Shown here: positions 42,904-50,806 of the stretch, one piece after another
How the letters are laid out: each line of letters begins with the position of its first letter
Numbering within the stretch: the first letter of the stretch is position 1
Assembly: GCA_014204635.1 (NCBI GenBank)
Contig: JACHLS010000006.1
Location: forward strand, 186,001-250,000
Reading direction: 5' to 3'
DNA from: Sporosarcina luteola
Lineage (GTDB): Bacteria; Bacillota; Bacilli; Bacillales_A; Planococcaceae
DNA length: 64,000 bases
Notes under the pieces: generated by a model
What the model saw: the letters and a program-made list of their open reading frames with translations, nothing else
Database searches by the model: none
Told to the model about the DNA's origin: nothing
Made by a program: the position numbers and the translations under genes

Positions 42904-43356
42904 ATGACGATGAATTTGCGAAACTGGGCACTCTCTCTTCTCCTAACATCCGTCGTTACGACACTCATAGCGAACCTGATTGGCAACCATGTTTCCATTG
43001 CAGAATCCATCCCAGGTGTGCTCTCGCTATCCGCTATTGCGTTTGTCGGCATCGCTTTAGGGAAGTTGATCCCTTTAAAGATTCCACCTATCGTCTATGT
43101 CGTGTTGACGGGAATGGTTGTGGCCAGTCCTATTTCTCCTATCGCCCAGCCGATTATTGATTCCACCGCGAAGATTTCTTTCATGGCTCCGATCACAATT
43201 GTCGGGACGCTCGCCGGAATCGGGCTCGACTTCAAATCATTTATTAGCCAAAGTTGGAAAATGGTCATCGTGGCCATCTTGGTCTTCACGGGCACTTTTC
43301 TCATACAAGCTACGTTTGCTGAAATTTTCTTGAATGTGACAAATGCATTTGATTGA
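42904..43356 (+). CDS. Small membrane protein partner of the DUF3100 protein
   Basis: 150 residues with four to five membrane segments: WALSLLLTSVVTTLIANLIG, VLSLSAIAFVGIALGKLIPL, PPIVYVVLTGMVVASPISPI, and MVIVAILVFTGTFLIQATFA. The central APITIVGTLAGIGLDFKSF block resembles halves of DUF340/LysO-like or glutamate-symporter-like carriers. ATG 42904 has AAAGGAG 9 bases upstream and starts 1 base after the DUF3100 stop, so the two are translationally coupled and likely form one complex. The family name is tentative. Confidence 0.75.
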   Translation: MTMNLRNWALSLLLTSVVTTLIANLIGNHVSIAESIPGVLSLSAIAFVGIALGKLIPLKIPPIVYVVLTGMVVASPISPIAQPIIDSTAKISFMAPITIVGTLAGIGLDFKSFISQSWKMVIVAILVFTGTFLIQATFAEIFLNVTNAFD

Positions 43357-43386
43357 TTTACAAATAAATAATCATGGAGGGTTATC

Positions 43387-44733
43387 ATGAAAATAAAAGA
43401 GCATGCGGATTTGCTTGTGAAAAATTGTTCCCTATTGACCCCTGACTTTCAAATTACACATAATCAAACCGTTGTAATAAGGGATTCTACTATTGTCGAG
43501 ATTGGAGACACGACAACCCTTTCGGACTGCTATACAGCGACTGAAACCATCGATGCAAAAGGAAAGCTCGCTATGCCAGGTCTCATTGATGCCCATACTC
43601 ACACTTGCCAACAGCTTTTAAGAGGCCGGATCGCGGATGAGCTGCCGATGATTTGGACAAGAATCATGGTTCCCTTTGAAAGTCATCTTCAGGAAAAGGA
43701 CGTTCGGATCAGTTCCCAGCTAAGCTGCCTTGAGATGATCAAATCAGGAACGACCGCATTTATTGATGCCGGTGGAAGACATATGCATAAAGCCGCTGAG
43801 TCCATTTTAGAATCCGGTTTGCGTGGCGTCATTACCTGTTCAACCATGGATAGCGGCAGAGAGATTCCCTCTTCGATGAAGCTGACAATCGCTGAAAATA
43901 TCGACCTCAATCGGCAATTGTTCAACGCTTTCAACGGAGCTGGCAACGGGAGACTGGATGTATGGTTTTCTCTGCGCTCTATCATTTCCTGTACGCCTGA
44001 ACTCATCCAGCAAGTGTTTGAAACAGCAAAGGAATGTTCCACCGGCGTGCAATCCCATATGAATGAATATACAAATGAAATCGGGTATTGTCTTGAAAAC
44101 TTCCAAATGCGGCCTTACGAATATTTGGAGTCGTTAGGTGTGCTGAGCGACCATTTCTTAGGGGCGCACAGCATTCTCCTCTCACCAAACGAGATGGATA
44201 TCATCCAGGAGCATGATTGCAAAGTTGCCCATAGTCCTGTGAGTAATTCTGGAAAAGGGGTACCCAATACACCTCAATTATTACAGAGAGGGATAACTGT
44301 CAGTCTCGGTACAGATGGCGCGGGGCATTCCGGCTTGAACTTGTTCGACCAGATGCGTGTGTTCAAATCACTAATGCGCGCTTCTTATGGATCGCCTATT
44401 GCCGATCCGGTCGTCATGCCTTCAACGACGCTCCTGGAAATGGCAACAGCAGGAGGAGCAAAGGCGATGCACCGGGATGACCAAGTAGGAACGCTTGAAG
44501 CCGGCAAAAAGGCGGATCTCATTCTTATTGATATCGATCAGCCCCATATCCAGCCAACCCACAACTTAGTAAACACGCTGATTGAAGTCGTCACGAGCAG
44601 GGACGTTACAGACATGATTGTCGACGGGCAGCTGTTGATGAAAGATAGACAAGTCTTTACAATGGATGAAGAGAAAATACTATTTGAAAGCAGCCATGCA
44701 TTGAAAGAGCTTTCCGTTCGAGCAAATATATAA
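43387..44733 (+). CDS. Amidohydrolase (TRZ/ATZ, cytosine/guanine deaminase-like)
   Basis: 448 residues of the metal-dependent hydrolase superfamily. N-terminal beta-sandwich, then GLIDAHTHTCQQLLRG with the metal-binding HTH (70-72), SHMNEY (third His), GAHSILLSP (fourth His) and SLGTDGAGHSG (catalytic Asp), and the C-terminal GTLEAGKKADLILIDID block. Subfamilies here include guanine, 8-oxoguanine, cytosine and triazine deaminases. The guanine-type riboswitch upstream points to a purine or modified purine. The last unit of proof, the substrate pocket, cannot be read by eye. SD GGAGGG precedes ATG 43387. Confidence 0.9.
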   Translation: MKIKEHADLLVKNCSLLTPDFQITHNQTVVIRDSTIVEIGDTTTLSDCYTATETIDAKGKLAMPGLIDAHTHTCQQLLRGRIADELPMIWTRIMVPFESHLQEKDVRISSQLSCLEMIKSGTTAFIDAGGRHMHKAAESILESGLRGVITCSTMDSGREIPSSMKLTIAENIDLNRQLFNAFNGAGNGRLDVWFSLRSIISCTPELIQQVFETAKECSTGVQSHMNEYTNEIGYCLENFQMRPYEYLESLGVLSDHFLGAHSILLSPNEMDIIQEHDCKVAHSPVSNSGKGVPNTPQLLQRGITVSLGTDGAGHSGLNLFDQMRVFKSLMRASYGSPIADPVVMPSTTLLEMATAGGAKAMHRDDQVGTLEAGKKADLILIDIDQPHIQPTHNLVNTLIEVVTSRDVTDMIVDGQLLMKDRQVFTMDEEKILFESSHALKELSVRANI

Positions 44734-44770
44734 CCCCTATGTAAGGGGAGGAATAATCGAGGTTTCCCTA

Positions 44771-45550
44771 ATGTCTATTTTACTTTTATGTATCGTCTTA
44801 CTTGCCAACTTGGTGATTGGCATCTTTCTAGGAATATCCGGAATTGCGGGATTCCTACTGCCGTTAATTTACGTTGGTTTTTTACACTTGCCAGTCCATG
44901 ACTCCCTTGCCCTCAGTTTTTTGGCATTTGCCGTTTCAGGCGTGCTGGGAGCCTACTCCTATTGGAAAATGAAACACATGGATTTGAAGCTTGCCCTATT
45001 TTTAAGTATCGGAAGTCTCCCTGGAGCTTTTTTGGGCGTGCAGATCAATGTTCTGACTTCTGATTTCCTCGTCAGGCTGTTTCTTTATCTGTTCGTCTTG
45101 CTTGCTGGATTGTCCATTCTACTTAAGAAAGACAAAGGCGAGGTCGAACAAAAACGTTCAACTCTGCTGGATCATCGCCTATTCGTTATGCTGCTTGGAT
45201 TTTTGACAGCAACCATCTGTGCACTGACAGGCGCTGGCGGACCGATCCTATTAGTTCCGTTACTCGCAAGCTTCGGAGTCAATATTCGAGTGGCAGTCGG
45301 CGTGAGTCTCTTAAATTCCGTCATTATCGCCCTGCCTTCCATGGCGGGATACTTCTCTCGTGCCAATACGGATTCGATCGTCGTCTTGATTGTCGCCAGC
45401 TTGCTTGGAACAATCATTGGAATCCTGACGGGCACACGGATTGCCAACAAAGTTCCGATTCCGCAGTTAAAGTTAACGATTGCGATCATTACGATCGTAT
45501 CATCCGTTTATATGTTAGCCTCATTGGTGATTCGTACTGTATCTGCGTAA
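44771..45550 (+). CDS. TauE/SafE-family membrane transporter
   Basis: 259 residues with eight hydrophobic segments arranged as two repeats, each starting with a Gly/Pro-rich motif: GISGIAGFLLPLIYVGFLHL in the first and LTGAGGPILLVPLLASFGVN in the second. This is the TauE/SafE (DUF81) family, known or suspected exporters of small organic or sulphur-containing anions. It is the last gene of the riboswitch operon, 37 bp after the amidohydrolase, so it may move the product of that enzyme. GAGG lies 8 bases before the ATG. Confidence 0.88.
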   Translation: MSILLLCIVLLANLVIGIFLGISGIAGFLLPLIYVGFLHLPVHDSLALSFLAFAVSGVLGAYSYWKMKHMDLKLALFLSIGSLPGAFLGVQINVLTSDFLVRLFLYLFVLLAGLSILLKKDKGEVEQKRSTLLDHRLFVMLLGFLTATICALTGAGGPILLVPLLASFGVNIRVAVGVSLLNSVIIALPSMAGYFSRANTDSIVVLIVASLLGTIIGILTGTRIANKVPIPQLKLTIAIITIVSSVYMLASLVIRTVSA

Positions 45551-45584
45551 GAAAACACCTCTTAGATTTGTAGCTTTCCACCAC

Positions 45585-45617
45585 AAAGAGCCATGCCCCT
45601 TGAGGACATGGCTCTTT
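45585..45617 (+). terminator. Terminator of the riboswitch operon
   Basis: AAAGAGCCATG (45585-45595) pairs perfectly with CATGGCTCTTT (45607-45617), followed by a T-rich stretch. Confidence 0.85.
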
Positions 45618-45628
45618 CTCAATACTGG

Positions 45629-45758
45629 TTACTCTCCTGCCTGTTTGGCTGCGGACGAACCTTTCAGCAGTTTCAAAACAGCAAAGAACCAGAGCAACAA
45701 TTCCTAAAATCATTTTACATTGAAGCCAAATCGCATTGTGGATGAGAAGGAGACAATT
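45629..45758 (-). pseudogene. Frameshifted small membrane protein remnant
   Basis: On the minus strand NCLLLIHNAIWLQCKMILGI then VALVL continues, after a one-base shift, with FFAVLKLLKGSSAAKQAGE and a TAA stop at 45629-45631. Hydrophobic first part, basic helical tail. No start codon is evident. It looks like the C-terminal part of a small membrane protein broken by a frameshift. Family not recognised. Confidence 0.4.
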
Positions 45759-45824
45759 CTCTAACTAGGTTTCATCCATTGACGTTTCCGTTCGACCTTT
45801 TCAGCAATAGTGCAGGTTGGAACA

Positions 45825-46394
45825 TTACTTCATATACTTTGCTACTAGCTCGTAGCATCTTTCTCTCGTCAAACTTGCTTGCGTAGCGACATACTCCAAC
45901 GATTCCATCGAGCCGCCTTGATAGGCGAGCGATGACTTTTTCGCTTTTTCATCTCGTTGTTCCATCCAAGCCCGCTGCTCTTCTCTTAGCTGGTCCATCT
46001 GTTCAGAACTGAGCTGTTCCTTTAGCAATCCGTATATCCGATTCAATTCCACATCCCATTTTTCATATCGCTCCGTCTCCTGGTTTTCGAGCTCGACCGT
46101 TGTCGTGCCCACTTCTCCGTTCCGGTCCGCCTCTTCCATTTCATTCAGTTTCTTGAGGTACTGTTCTTGCGTCAGCTCCGCACTTTCCTGATCAGGTTCT
46201 GTATTAGACGGATTCGTTTCGGTTTCCTCTGTCTCATTTGAAGCGTTGTCCGAATGAGGCTTGCGTTCAATTTGGGTTGGATTCGGCGTATCATCTGATT
46301 GAGCACTTGGCTCCTCAGATGTATTCCCACATACCGCTAAAATCCCCAGACTTACCGTCAATATAACTGTTGAAACCATGCGTTTGTTTTTCAT
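45825..46394 (-). CDS. Lipoprotein with LprI (DUF1311)-like domain
   Basis: 189 residues. A lipoprotein signal peptide (MVSTVILTVSLGILAVC, lipobox LAVC) is followed by a low-complexity Glu/Thr/Asn/Pro-rich linker (about 30-75). The LprI/DUF1311-type domain has WDVELNRIYGLLKEQLSSEQ, LREEQRAWMEQRDEKA and ASLTRERCYELVAKYMK. LprI proteins are described as lysozyme inhibitors in other bacteria. The start ATG 46394 has AAAGG 10 bases upstream. Single-gene unit. Confidence 0.85.
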   Translation of the reverse strand: MKNKRMVSTVILTVSLGILAVCGNTSEEPSAQSDDTPNPTQIERKPHSDNASNETEETETNPSNTEPDQESAELTQEQYLKKLNEMEEADRNGEVGTTTVELENQETERYEKWDVELNRIYGLLKEQLSSEQMDQLREEQRAWMEQRDEKAKKSSLAYQGGSMESLEYVATQASLTRERCYELVAKYMK

Positions 46395-46480
46395 CTGCAA
46401 AACTACCTTTCTATTCTAGGATGTGATCTTGTCTACATTCTAAAGATTGTGTTTTGCCACTTCAACGATCTGGATTCAAT

Positions 46481-46505
46481 AAAAAAGCACCATTCAACAT
46501 GGCGC
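46481..46505 (-). terminator. Terminator of the dinB-like gene
   Basis: On the minus strand AAGCGCCAT pairs (with one G-U) with ATGGTGCTT and is followed by TTTTATTG. It lies 9 bases after the stop at 46514. Confidence 0.75.
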
Positions 46506-46513
46506 TTAGATGA

Positions 46514-47032
46514 TTAGTTGGTTGAGTTAATTTCATATAAATAGAAAATATAATCCGTCGAGACACCCGCCTCCCCTTGCTGACGAATCATCGCCGCCAC
46601 ATTCCCCCGGTGATAAGTGCCGTGATTGACTACGTGATGTACGAGCTCTGCGAGATTCGTTTCTAGCCGTCCGTATTGGGGATGCTCCGGGAATACAGGC
46701 TTCTCCATGTTACCCTCTTCAGCGAAAAATGCACGATACAAAGTCGCCGATTCTTCAAACAGCGCTTCCACTGTCTCCAACCGCTTATCGCCGATCTTTT
46801 CTTGTGCTTCGCGCATAGAAGCTTGAATCACATCCATCGTCTTGCCCTGCATGACGCCAAACCAGATGGTGTCTGTCATAAAAATATGGGCCAGCGTGTC
46901 GGCAATGGAGGGAAACACACTGTCAATCTTTCGATCATATAGTTCTCTTGGCAGTTCCTTTAATCGAGTAAATAGTCGGTTGTTTGCCCAAACGTGGTAA
47001 TCGTACATTTGTACAGCAGGGTGTTGTTTCAT
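46514..47032 (-). CDS. DinB/YfiT-family protein (putative metal-dependent hydrolase or thiol transferase)
   Basis: 172 residues of the DinB four-helix fold. Likely metal-binding histidines are visible: DTLAHIFMTDTIWFG (first His after helix 2) and the C-terminal HHVVNHGTYHRGNVAAMIRQ with H-x3-H spacing. The N-terminus MYDYHVWANNRLF is the usual DinB start. Members include bacillithiol transferases and proteins of unknown role. GGAGG lies 11 bases before the ATG. Single-gene unit with its own terminator. Confidence 0.9.
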   Translation of the reverse strand: MKQHPAVQMYDYHVWANNRLFTRLKELPRELYDRKIDSVFPSIADTLAHIFMTDTIWFGVMQGKTMDVIQASMREAQEKIGDKRLETVEALFEESATLYRAFFAEEGNMEKPVFPEHPQYGRLETNLAELVHHVVNHGTYHRGNVAAMIRQQGEAGVSTDYIFYLYEINSTN

Positions 47033-47529
47033 TAATCATCGCTCCTCCAAAATGTGTTTTTACTTATTTATTATTTCACATGGCTCGGCAGAATCCTTTA
47101 TTCTTGAGACATTTATTTTTAGAGACGTTCGAGAATAGAGATTCTGCAATCTATTACAAAAATGAAAATAACCACCTCTCTATTTTCAGTGAAGTGGTTA
47201 TTCCTCATCAAGCGAATTATGAACAAGTATTCAATGCAGCCAAGCAGGTTTTGAGATGCAGCAAGATTGTTTCGCTCCCTATAGATTTATTTCACACTCA
47301 GTACTCTTATTTGTTTTAAGGCTCATACAATCCTTCAGTAAGATCTCTTCTGCTCTATCTTTATACTTAATAATTAGTTTATCTTTCTCTGTTCGCTTCC
47401 TTTTATTGGATGGCCCTCATCTCAATTCCTCCATCAAAAGTCGTAGAAAAGTTCAAGCTTTTCTACGAGGGAAAGATTTCTTGCCATCGATATACTTTGG
47501 ATAGCAAGAGATTAAAGGAGAGAATGAAT
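47033..47529. other. Intergenic stretch without a convincing gene
   Basis: Hairpins ATAACCAC/GTGGTTAT (47170-47205) and CGTAGAAAAG/CTTTTCTACG (47442-47467) are present. On the minus strand a start-less frame KRKRTEKDKLIIKYKDRAEE then ILLKDCMSLKT runs through about 47290-47410. On the plus strand NYEQVFNAAKQVLRCSKI (near 47218) looks coding-like. Both may be decayed genes; neither has a start and SD. Confidence 0.4.
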
Positions 47530-48237
47530 ATGAAAAATAGAGTCGTGATGATTACAGGCGCATCGAAAGGATTAGGCAGAGCATTGACGCTAGCCTTTGC
47601 AAAGGAAGGGGCAAAGCTTGCCATCTGCGCGAGAACCGAGAAAAGTCTGCAGATGGTGAAGAGAGAAGCCGAGGCGTTTGGAACGGAAGTGCTGGCCATT
47701 ACAGCTGATGTATCAAATGTCCGGGATGTGGAACGGTTCATTGCCACTGCGGAAAATGCATTTGGCCGGATTGATGTGTTGATTAATAATGCATCCATTC
47801 TAGGGCCAAGTCCGATGCCGATGCTTCTCGACTATCCCGAAGAGGATTTTGCGGAGGTGCTGCGGGTCAATGTTGTTTCCGCATTTTTAGTTACGAGACG
47901 CGTCATACCTGGAATGCTGGAGCGAAACGACGGTGCCATCATTAATGTCACTTCAGAGGCGGGCCATACAGGATATGCCGGTTGGGGGGCTTACGGCATT
48001 TCCAAATTCGCCATAGAAGGGCTGACCGAAACATGGGCGGATGAGCTGCGCCATACGAACGTGCGCGTCAACATGATCGATCCAGGGGAAATGAATACGG
48101 AAATGCACCGGTTAGCCGTTCCCGACTGCGATTATCCGTTGGCAAACCCAGAAGATGTCGTGGATACGTTTCTACAACTCGCATCCGCAGAAATACACGG
48201 GCAGCGGTTTGAGGCGCAGGCAGAAGGTGAAGCTTGA
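47530..48237 (+). CDS. Short-chain dehydrogenase/reductase coupled to a queA-like gene
   Basis: 235 residues. Cofactor site ITGASKGLGRALTLAFA (TGASxGxG), a Ala-Arg pair in LAICARTEKSL suggesting NADP preference, NNAS in DVLINNASIL, catalytic Ser in IINVTSEAGH and YGISK as the YxxxK motif. ATG 47530 has AAGGAG 9 bases upstream; ATG 47524 is too close to it. Its TGA overlaps the ATG of the queA-like gene by one base (TGATG), so the two are made together. The substrate is unknown; a link to a modified-nucleoside or sugar pathway is speculative. Confidence 0.9.
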   Translation: MKNRVVMITGASKGLGRALTLAFAKEGAKLAICARTEKSLQMVKREAEAFGTEVLAITADVSNVRDVERFIATAENAFGRIDVLINNASILGPSPMPMLLDYPEEDFAEVLRVNVVSAFLVTRRVIPGMLERNDGAIINVTSEAGHTGYAGWGAYGISKFAIEGLTETWADELRHTNVRVNMIDPGEMNTEMHRLAVPDCDYPLANPEDVVDTFLQLASAEIHGQRFEAQAEGEA

Positions 48238-49265
48238 TGGCAGTCAAATCACTGGATTTTCATCTCCCGGATGAACTCAATGCTTCCCATCCCCCTGAAA
48301 AACGAGGGGTGCGAAGGGATCATGTCCGTATGTTGGTGCTTAATCGGACAACCGGTGAAATCTATCACGACCGATTCCATCACTTACTGGATTATCTGCA
48401 ACCGGGGGATCTCGTCATCTTAAATAATAGCCGCACCATACCTGCCGTTTTACAAGGAGAATGGCTGCGGCAACAGATACAACTCGCAGCTCAAATAGAA
48501 GTTCGTTTGGCACGACGCCGGAATGAAGATACATGGGAGGCATTACTCCTCGCAAGCCCTGTTAAAACCGGGGATACAATTCACTTTTCAGCAGAATTGT
48601 CGGCTACCGTGATAGAACGTAAGGACAATTCCCCACTAACGACCATTCAGTTTTCAAAAAAAGGAACGGATTTATTCCAGGAACTCTACTCCCTCGGCGA
48701 ACCGATCCGTTATGAATATATCCATGAGCCGTGGACGTTGGACTATTATCAAACCGTCTTTGGCAGCCATCCAGGGTCTGTCGAAATGCCGTCAGCTGGC
48801 CGGGCTTTCAGCTGGGAACTCCTCTTTTCCTTAATGCAGGCTGGCGTCCAGATTGAGTATATTCAATTGCATACAGGATTAAGCTACTTGCTCGATGACG
48901 AGTACGAACATTCGCCAGAAGAGAATGAAGAAGAATATCATATTAGCGAACGCACCATGCAGAAGCTTCATGAGACGAAGTCAGCCGGAAAAAAAGTGAT
49001 TGCTGTCGGGACAACCGTCGTTCGCGCCCTGGAAAGTGCCGTTCTGCATAATGAACTTTCTGGCAGGACAAACCTGTATATCAACCGCCACTACCCTTTA
49101 AAAATCGTAGACGGTATGTTAACGGGTCTTCACGAACCAAAAGCAAGCCATTTGGAAATGCTGTCCGCTTTTGTTTCCGTGCAGCATTTATATGCTGCTT
49201 ACACTGAAGCCATCAAATCTCGCTACTTATGGCATGAATTCGGTGACATGAATTTAATTCTATAA
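48237..49265 (+). CDS. QueA-like S-adenosylmethionine:tRNA ribosyltransferase-isomerase
   Basis: 342 residues. The family architecture is present: LDFHLPDELNASHPPEKRGV, the N-terminal barrel with GDLVILNNSRTIPAVLQG, EMPSAGRAFSWELLFSLMQA (canonical QueA has a related S-V-A-A-P-T-A-G-L-H-F-T motif), IEYIQLHTGLSYL and VIAVGTTVVRALES. QueA moves the SAM ribosyl group to preQ1 in tRNA to make epoxyqueuosine. Several core motifs are altered here, for example TAGLHF reads SAGRAF. It may be a paralogue of the housekeeping enzyme with another substrate. Translationally coupled to the SDR. Confidence 0.85.
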   Translation: MAVKSLDFHLPDELNASHPPEKRGVRRDHVRMLVLNRTTGEIYHDRFHHLLDYLQPGDLVILNNSRTIPAVLQGEWLRQQIQLAAQIEVRLARRRNEDTWEALLLASPVKTGDTIHFSAELSATVIERKDNSPLTTIQFSKKGTDLFQELYSLGEPIRYEYIHEPWTLDYYQTVFGSHPGSVEMPSAGRAFSWELLFSLMQAGVQIEYIQLHTGLSYLLDDEYEHSPEENEEEYHISERTMQKLHETKSAGKKVIAVGTTVVRALESAVLHNELSGRTNLYINRHYPLKIVDGMLTGLHEPKASHLEMLSAFVSVQHLYAAYTEAIKSRYLWHEFGDMNLIL

Positions 49266-49277
49266 GGGGAGGAACTT

Positions 49278-49625
49278 ATGCGTGTGCATCATTACGGGCT
49301 GGATGTGAAAGATCTTGAACAGTCTACGTCTTTTTATCAGGACCTTCTCAACCTAAAAATAGAAACCCGTTTCTCTTTTATGGAGGAAGAGATCGTGTTT
49401 CTAGCCTCTGGGGGTTTTAGGCTGGAATTAATTAAAACTGAAGAAGAAGAGAAAACCATTCATATTTGCTTTGAGGTGGCCGATCTTCTAGAGGTGATGA
49501 ACCGATTGGATTGCGCAGATCGACTGGAAGGCCCGTATGAGCTTCCGAATGGGTGGAAAACAGTCTTTTACAAAGGACCCAGTCAAGAGATCCTCGAGTT
49601 CATTCAGATCGAAAGTACGGTATAA
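49278..49625 (+). CDS. VOC-superfamily protein
   Basis: 115 residues of the glyoxalase/VOC fold: MRVHHYGLDVKDLEQSTSFY then QDLLNLKIETRFSFMEEEIV, and the terminal GPSQEILEFIQIESTV with Glu as possible metal ligand. A strong SD (GGGGAGG) precedes the ATG, 12 bp after the queA-like stop, so it ends the SDR-queA-like-VOC unit or reads on into yhcYZ 31 bp later. Confidence 0.85.
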   Translation: MRVHHYGLDVKDLEQSTSFYQDLLNLKIETRFSFMEEEIVFLASGGFRLELIKTEEEEKTIHICFEVADLLEVMNRLDCADRLEGPYELPNGWKTVFYKGPSQEILEFIQIESTV

Positions 49626-49656
49626 TAGCTAGAAATAGAGGTTGGAGGGGCTTGAA

Positions 49657-50775
49657 ATGTCCGGAGACGCTACATACGAAGATATTACCATTCTAAAAGA
49701 AATTGCCGAGCTTCTAAATGAAGGAACGGATACTACAGCAATTCTCTCCGGCGTTTTACAGAAGCTTCTTCACGTCACAGGTCTGCAAACCGGCTGGATT
49801 TTTTTGATTGATAGGCGGGGCAGGCATCAGCTTATAGCAGATGTCGCTTTGCCACCCGCTTTAGCAAATGACAACAACCAAAGGATGTGCCAGGGAAAAT
49901 GCTGGTGTGTCAACAGATATAACAACCACGACTTAAATAAGGCAACGAACATTATTGAATGCAAACGAATTGAGGAGGCCCTGGCAGACGAGGCGGGCAA
50001 CACATGCGGACTCACCCATCATGCAACCGTTCCGCTTCGAGCTGGCGAGGAACGGTTCGGCATCTTGAATGTCGGTTCTCCATACAAAACTCATTTTCAA
50101 AAGAATGAGCTTGCTTTACTTGAAGCGGTCGCTTTCCAGATCGGCACTGCCTTGAAGCGGATCAAACTCACGCAACGCGAACAAGAAACGGCTTTGATTG
50201 CGGAACGAAACCGACTGGCGAGGGATCTTCATGATTCCGTGAACCAGCTTTTGTTTTCCCTGAGTCTGACAGCGAGAGCAGGCGTAGAAATGACAAAAGA
50301 GGAGGAAGTGAAACAAACCTTCCGCTACATTCAAGATTTGACCCAGGATGCGCTAGGGGAAATGCGGGCGTTAATTTGGCAACTAAAACCGCAAGGACTT
50401 GAGAATGGCTTAGTCAGCGCGCTCGCCAGTTATGCTGAAATGATCGGCTTGTCTATTCATTCCATGATGACAGGAGCGGTAAGTCTTCCGAGTAAAGTCG
50501 AGGAGGCACTGTGGCGAATTGGGCAAGAAGCACTCGCCAACTGTAAAAAGCATGCCAACACGAATGAAGTCGCGTTATCCTTCCAGGCGGACGACAAAGA
50601 AGTGCGGATGACTATTCAGGATACAGGCTGCGGCTTTTATTATGACGAAAACTCCCCCATCCTCTCACTTGGCTTACGTAATATGAAAGCACGGACTGAA
50701 GCGTTGAATGGGCAGTTTCAAATAACGAGCAAGTTGGGCAATGGGACAGCAATCCACATTCGGATCCCGCTGTAA
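49657..50775 (+). CDS. yhcY: GAF-domain histidine kinase, YhcY/AirS type with Cys cluster
   Basis: 372 residues, no membrane span. The N-terminal GAF domain (about 20-165) carries cysteines at 78, 82, 84, 102 and 117 (MCQGKCWCVNRYNN, IIECKRI, GNTCGLTHH). The HisKA_3 dimerisation domain has His192 in ARDLHDSVNQLLFSLSL, and HATPase has NCKKHA and DTGCGF. In S. aureus the homologous AirS binds a redox-active Fe-S cluster, so redox or oxygen sensing is likely. ATG 49657 has GGAGGGG upstream. The partner regulator follows 31 bp later. Confidence 0.9.
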   Translation: MSGDATYEDITILKEIAELLNEGTDTTAILSGVLQKLLHVTGLQTGWIFLIDRRGRHQLIADVALPPALANDNNQRMCQGKCWCVNRYNNHDLNKATNIIECKRIEEALADEAGNTCGLTHHATVPLRAGEERFGILNVGSPYKTHFQKNELALLEAVAFQIGTALKRIKLTQREQETALIAERNRLARDLHDSVNQLLFSLSLTARAGVEMTKEEEVKQTFRYIQDLTQDALGEMRALIWQLKPQGLENGLVSALASYAEMIGLSIHSMMTGAVSLPSKVEEALWRIGQEALANCKKHANTNEVALSFQADDKEVRMTIQDTGCGFYYDENSPILSLGLRNMKARTEALNGQFQITSKLGNGTAIHIRIPL

Positions 50776-50806
50776 GTTGCAATTCCACGTGAAGGAGGAA
50801 AAAACA

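Noticed and set aside
45489..45713. 74-codon minus-strand frame overlapping the TauE/SafE gene end
   Set aside because: Its 3' part is antisense to the transporter and its terminator; the coding-like part is better read as the frameshifted remnant at 45629-45758.
47033..47523. Coding frame at 46984-47319 and the 5' extension of the SDR frame to 47410
   Set aside because: Neither has an SD, the first is antisense to dinB at its start, and the SDR family N-terminus begins at 47530.
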